64,000 bases of DNA from NCBI RefSeq assembly GCF_018129685.1, contig NZ_JAFCLG010000007.1:248001-312000 (forward strand), given 5' to 3'. Below the pieces are notes generated by a model that saw only the letters and a program-made list of their open reading frames with translations, did not search any database and was not told the origin of the DNA. This document shows, one piece after another, positions 60,889-64,000 of this stretch; the stretch's first letter is position 1; each line of letters begins with the position of its first letter. The DNA comes from Bradyrhizobium manausense (lineage in GTDB: Bacteria; Pseudomonadota; Alphaproteobacteria; Rhizobiales; Xanthobacteraceae). The position numbers and the translations under genes are program-made.

Positions 60889-62055
60889 GTGAATGACATG
60901 CAATGGACCCCCCAGGGTCCCTCCGAACCGGTCCCGCCGCCGCTGCCGCCGCTGCCGCCGACGCGGGTCGATTTCACCGGCGATCGCACCGGGTTCCGCA
61001 AAATGGTCACCAAGGGGGCCATGCTCGAACTCGCTACCTTCGGCTTCTACCGGTTCTGGCTCGTCACCGACATCCGTCGGCATCTTTGGTCGAACACGTC
61101 GATCGACGGCGACGCTGCCGAATATACCGGGCGGGCCAAGGAGCTGCTGATCGGCTTCCTGGTCGCGCTCGCGATCCTGGTGCCGATCTATGTTGCCTAC
61201 TTCCTTGTTGGCATCGAGTTCGAGCGCTGGAAGGGCTTTGCCTCGACGCCGCTCTTCATCGCCTTTTACGCCTTCGGCCAGTTCGCGATCTTTCGCGCGC
61301 GACGGTACCGGTTGACGCGGACGGTCTGGCGCGGCGTGCGCTTCTGGATGGACGGCTCCGGCTGGCTTTATTCGCTCCGCGCGATGCTGTGGGGCGCGCT
61401 GGTGTTTCTGACGTTCGGCCTGGCGCTGCCATGGCGCGAGGCAGCGCTGGAACGCTACAAGATGCGGCATACGCATTTCGGCGATCTGCGGGGCGACTTC
61501 GAAGGCAACGGCTGGGAGTTCTTCAAGCGCGGCTGGTGGCTGTGGCTGCTCAGCCCGATCGCCATCGTGATCTTTCCGCTTGCGCCGTTCTTCTATGCCG
61601 AGTTCAAGGCGCGCGAATGGCGCTGGTGGCTCAATGGCCTTCGCATCGGCGGCGTGAGACTGTCTTCGGAGCTGCCGCATGACGCATTCTATGGCCTTTA
61701 CTGGAAGATGATCGGCTGGTGGGTGTTGCTCTCGACGCTGTTCGGCTTCTATGTCACCGGCGCAACGTTGCTGCTCGCCAAGCTGACCGGCGTGCCGGCC
61801 GAGCAAGCGTTTGGACCCGGCCACGCTGCCAAGAGCATTCCGATGCTGGTGGCGATGGTGATCGGCTATCTCGCGCTGGTCCTTGCCATGAACATCATCA
61901 TGCGCGTCTATCTCCAGCGCGATCTCTGGGCCAGGGTGCTGGAAACCGTCAAGGTGCATGATATCGGGGCGGCGGCCGACGTCCGCGCCAGCGGCGAGCT
62001 TGCCAGCGCGCTCGGCGAAGGCTTTGCTGATGGTCTCGATGTCGCAGGATTCTAG
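60889..62055 (+). CDS. YjgN family (DUF898) membrane protein
   Basis: The protein, about 388 residues from GTG 60889, has a Pro-rich N-terminal segment (GPSEPVPPPLPPLPPTR). A DUF898-type series of membrane helices follows: FRKMVTKGAMLELATFGFYRFWL, LIGFLVALAILVPIYVAYFL, and repeated ALFxxR-like helices ending in VYLQRDLWARVLETVKV. Function unknown. It starts after GAGG and is followed 3 bp later by an M48 peptidase gene, a fixed pair in related bacteria. Confidence 0.85.
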   Translation: MNDMQWTPQGPSEPVPPPLPPLPPTRVDFTGDRTGFRKMVTKGAMLELATFGFYRFWLVTDIRRHLWSNTSIDGDAAEYTGRAKELLIGFLVALAILVPIYVAYFLVGIEFERWKGFASTPLFIAFYAFGQFAIFRARRYRLTRTVWRGVRFWMDGSGWLYSLRAMLWGALVFLTFGLALPWREAALERYKMRHTHFGDLRGDFEGNGWEFFKRGWWLWLLSPIAIVIFPLAPFFYAEFKAREWRWWLNGLRIGGVRLSSELPHDAFYGLYWKMIGWWVLLSTLFGFYVTGATLLLAKLTGVPAEQAFGPGHAAKSIPMLVAMVIGYLALVLAMNIIMRVYLQRDLWARVLETVKVHDIGAAADVRASGELASALGEGFADGLDVAGF

Positions 62056-62058
62056 ATC

Positions 62059-63189
62059 GTGAGTGATGTGACCGCCGGGCCCGATGCCGAGACGAAGCCT
62101 GGACATCAGGCGATCTTCTTCGACGGCCTGTCGAGCCGCCGGCGCCAGGTCATGCTGACGCTCGCAGATGCGCTCGAGATCGCCGAACTCGGCGAGGTCG
62201 AGGCGCCCTCGACCGTCACACGCTGGACCTATGACGAAATCCGCCGTGCCGACAGTCCGGCAGGCATCTTGCGCCTGACCTCGACCTCCGCGCCGCCGCT
62301 GGCGCGGCTCGAGATTCGCGATTCCGCGCTCGCGGCCGATATCGCGGCACGCTGTCCCCGTCTGGACGAACACCAGACCACGGGCCGCGGGGTCGCAAAA
62401 ATCGTCGGCTGGTCGGTCGCGGCCGCCGTCTCCATCGTTTGCGTCGTGCTGTTCGGCGTACCGCTTGCGGCGGACCGTCTGGCGCCGCTGGTGCCGAAAC
62501 CGATCGAGCGGCGGATCGGCGATGCGTCCGAGGTGCAGATGCGGACCCTGTTCGGCGGCGAATCCTGCAGCGAGCCGGCAGGTCAGGCGGCCTTTTCCAA
62601 GCTGGTCAACCGCCTGCGCGACGCCGCCGGGCTTGACGACGATTCAATGACGGCTGGCGTGCTGCCGAGTTCGGTGCCGAACGCGTTCGCGCTGCCCGGC
62701 GGCAAGGTCTTCATGCTCAACGCGCTGCTCGAAAAGGCCGAAAGCCCCGACGAGGTCGCCGGCATCCTCGCCCACGAACTCGGCCACCTCAAGCATCACG
62801 ACAACATGCGCGGCCTGATCTACAACGGCGGCACCTCGTTCCTGATCGGCTTGTTGTTCGGCGACGTCACCGGCTCCTCGGCCGTGATCTTCGCCTCGCG
62901 CAGCCTGGTCGAAGCGTCCTACTCGCGCGAGGCCGAGACCGACGCCGACACGTTCGCAATCGAGATCATGCACAAGCTCGGCCGCTCGCCGAAGCCCGCG
63001 GCCGAGTTGATGTTCCGCATCACCGGCAAGGAGGGCGGATCCGGCTTGACGATCCTGGCGAGCCATCCGCTGACAGAGGATCGCCTCGAGCGCATGACCA
63101 AGGAGGATCGCCCCGCCAGTGGCCCGCCACTGCTGACGGACAAGGAGTGGCAGGCGCTGAAAGGCATCTGCGGCAGCGGGAAGATCTAG
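62059..63189 (+). CDS. M48 family metalloprotease
   Basis: The 376-residue protein has a membrane helix (about 114-140: VAKIVGWSVAAAVSIVCVVL) and the M48 zinc site HELGHLKHHDNMRG near 238, with the third ligand Glu in SREAETDADTFAIEIM. It also has the N-terminal domain and C-terminal ATLASHP-like (LASHPLTEDRLERMTK) signature of the family. It is likely an envelope peptidase. It starts with GTG 62059, 3 bp after the DUF898 gene. Confidence 0.92.
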   Translation: MSDVTAGPDAETKPGHQAIFFDGLSSRRRQVMLTLADALEIAELGEVEAPSTVTRWTYDEIRRADSPAGILRLTSTSAPPLARLEIRDSALAADIAARCPRLDEHQTTGRGVAKIVGWSVAAAVSIVCVVLFGVPLAADRLAPLVPKPIERRIGDASEVQMRTLFGGESCSEPAGQAAFSKLVNRLRDAAGLDDDSMTAGVLPSSVPNAFALPGGKVFMLNALLEKAESPDEVAGILAHELGHLKHHDNMRGLIYNGGTSFLIGLLFGDVTGSSAVIFASRSLVEASYSREAETDADTFAIEIMHKLGRSPKPAAELMFRITGKEGGSGLTILASHPLTEDRLERMTKEDRPASGPPLLTDKEWQALKGICGSGKI

Positions 63190-63207
63190 GAATCCGGGAT
63201 CTTCCGT

Positions 63208-64000
63208 CTATTGAAACTCGGTGAGGAATTCCCTCGTATCAAGCTGCTTCGGGATAGAGATCTTAACCGTTCGCTCCGGATTTTGCCTCACGATGTACAT
63301 GTCGATGAGCTTGGCCCCGGAAAGCGATCGTTCCACGATCGCACCGGTCTGCATATTGATCGCCGTTGCGCCGCAGTCCCGGAAATCCACCGTGCCATAG
63401 TCGGGAAGCGGCATGGGCGTGGGATCGGGCGGGATCGCCGGCCTCTCCATGACCCATTCTGCGGTCGCCCCGGAAACCTTGAAGGGAAGTCCGCCATTGG
63501 GTGCGGGTGCGCTTTGAAAGAATTGCAAGCCGCGGCCAGTCGTAACATTCGTGATCACGAACGACACGCCAGCCCGATCAGCCGCGACCTGCATGTAGCA
63601 CGTGATCAGATCGCCGGCATGAATGGTCGGAGCAGGGAGCTTGATGGGCGTTGCCTGGCTTCCGAGGCCCCTGACCCACCACTGCCACCATGCGTAGAAT
63701 GATCTCGTTGGAATGCCCATCTTCGGCTCGATATTCTGTGCCGTGCCGAACTGCGGGAGGGTCGACATGTAGTACCGACGCTGCCCGTCAAAACCGATCC
63801 AAGTGGAGCTGAGATCCTTTTCACCGGGCTTCGCGCCCGGTGGCAGGTTTGGCGTCGGCACCTGAAACGCCGTCCAGATCGACGAAAACACGGTGCCATC
63901 TCTGGGCGTGATGTAGGCGCCGGACCAGTTGCGGCTGGTTTGTCGCCGCGGCGATTCCCAGAAAAGCCCGCGAATCTGGGTTGCGATGGGGGGAAGTATT
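63208..64000 (-). CDS. G1 (eqolisin) glutamic peptidase-like protein, N-terminus cut off
   Basis: The frame is open from the right window end to TAG 63208, giving at least 264 residues with no start yet. The core matches the eqolisin beta-sandwich: SRNWSGAYITPRDGTVFSSI and WTAFQVPTP near the start, STWIGFDG, the catalytic Gln in TLPQFGTAQN (63751-63753), the aromatic strand YAWWQWW, and the catalytic Glu in TAEWVMERP (63457-63459). The C-terminal LPDYGTVDFRDC also fits. Fungal homologues are secreted acid peptidases. The missing N-terminus should hold a signal peptide if it is exported. Confidence 0.85.
   Translation of the reverse strand, partial: ILPPIATQIRGLFWESPRRQTSRNWSGAYITPRDGTVFSSIWTAFQVPTPNLPPGAKPGEKDLSSTWIGFDGQRRYYMSTLPQFGTAQNIEPKMGIPTRSFYAWWQWWVRGLGSQATPIKLPAPTIHAGDLITCYMQVAADRAGVSFVITNVTTGRGLQFFQSAPAPNGGLPFKVSGATAEWVMERPAIPPDPTPMPLPDYGTVDFRDCGATAINMQTGAIVERSLSGAKLIDMYIVRQNPERTVKISIPKQLDTREFLTEFQ

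Noticed and set aside
60739..62373. 544-codon open frame on the minus strand
   Set aside because: It is the shadow of the DUF898 gene and the start of the M48 peptidase gene; no recognisable protein features.

Overview
The window looks like chromosomal DNA of a Bradyrhizobium-type alphaproteobacterium. The GC content is high, GTG starts are common, lipid, CoA and amino-acid catabolic genes are dense, and many gaps between genes hold palindromic repeat elements of several families. I see no rRNA, tRNA, CRISPR array, insertion sequence or phage gene. This assignment comes from gene content and sequence style, not from a database search.

Layout, left to right. 1-8.2 kb: tail of a possible racemase-like gene, a single-chain acyl-CoA carboxylase, an unrecognised gene, an AcoR-like sigma-54 activator, and a flavin reductase next to a luciferase-like monooxygenase. 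8.4-10 kb: dgoK-dgoA (2-keto-3-deoxygalactonate kinase and aldolase). 10-14.6 kb: a small membrane protein built from an internal duplication, a double-hotdog thioesterase, an amidase, and a ring-opening amidohydrolase of the barbiturase/cyanuric acid hydrolase family. 15-22 kb: tex, a Gly-rich exported protein, an OmpR-type two-component pair, and, convergent with it, a two-gene operon of a degenerate HtrA-like protein and a short LuxR-type regulator; then a Tat-exported VOC protein.

22-31 kb: an outer-membrane-type protein, a DapA-family aldolase, an orphan molybdenum hydroxylase large subunit, and an operon of enoyl-CoA hydratase and two acyl-CoA dehydrogenases. 31-38 kb: a lemA/TPM/TPM cluster, an anchored Ala/Pro-rich protein, a secreted protein with one CxxCH site, a 54-residue membrane protein, a GST and a CaiB-type CoA transferase. 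38-46 kb: putA divergent from an Lrp-type regulator, a cold-shock gene, sorAB-type sulfite dehydrogenase, and an adenylate/guanylate cyclase fused to a cytochrome-b-like anchor and a [2Fe-2S] domain.

46-64 kb: a GT39-like glycosyltransferase, the ycjX-ycjF pair, a hemolysin-III protein, an SDR, a benzoylformate-decarboxylase-like enzyme, a MaoC/CoA-transferase/acyl-CoA dehydrogenase operon, two tandem CYP153-like P450s, a DUF898-M48 peptidase pair, and a G1 (eqolisin)-type glutamic peptidase cut by the window end.

The theme is oxidative catabolism of lipids, alkyl chains and small organic acids, with a few signalling proteins. The observations I consider least explained are the pseudo-HtrA/LuxR pair (19.9-21.2 kb), the repeat elements that reach into coding sequence (31.4 and 48.2 kb), the element copies with paired arm changes, and the G1 peptidase at the right edge.
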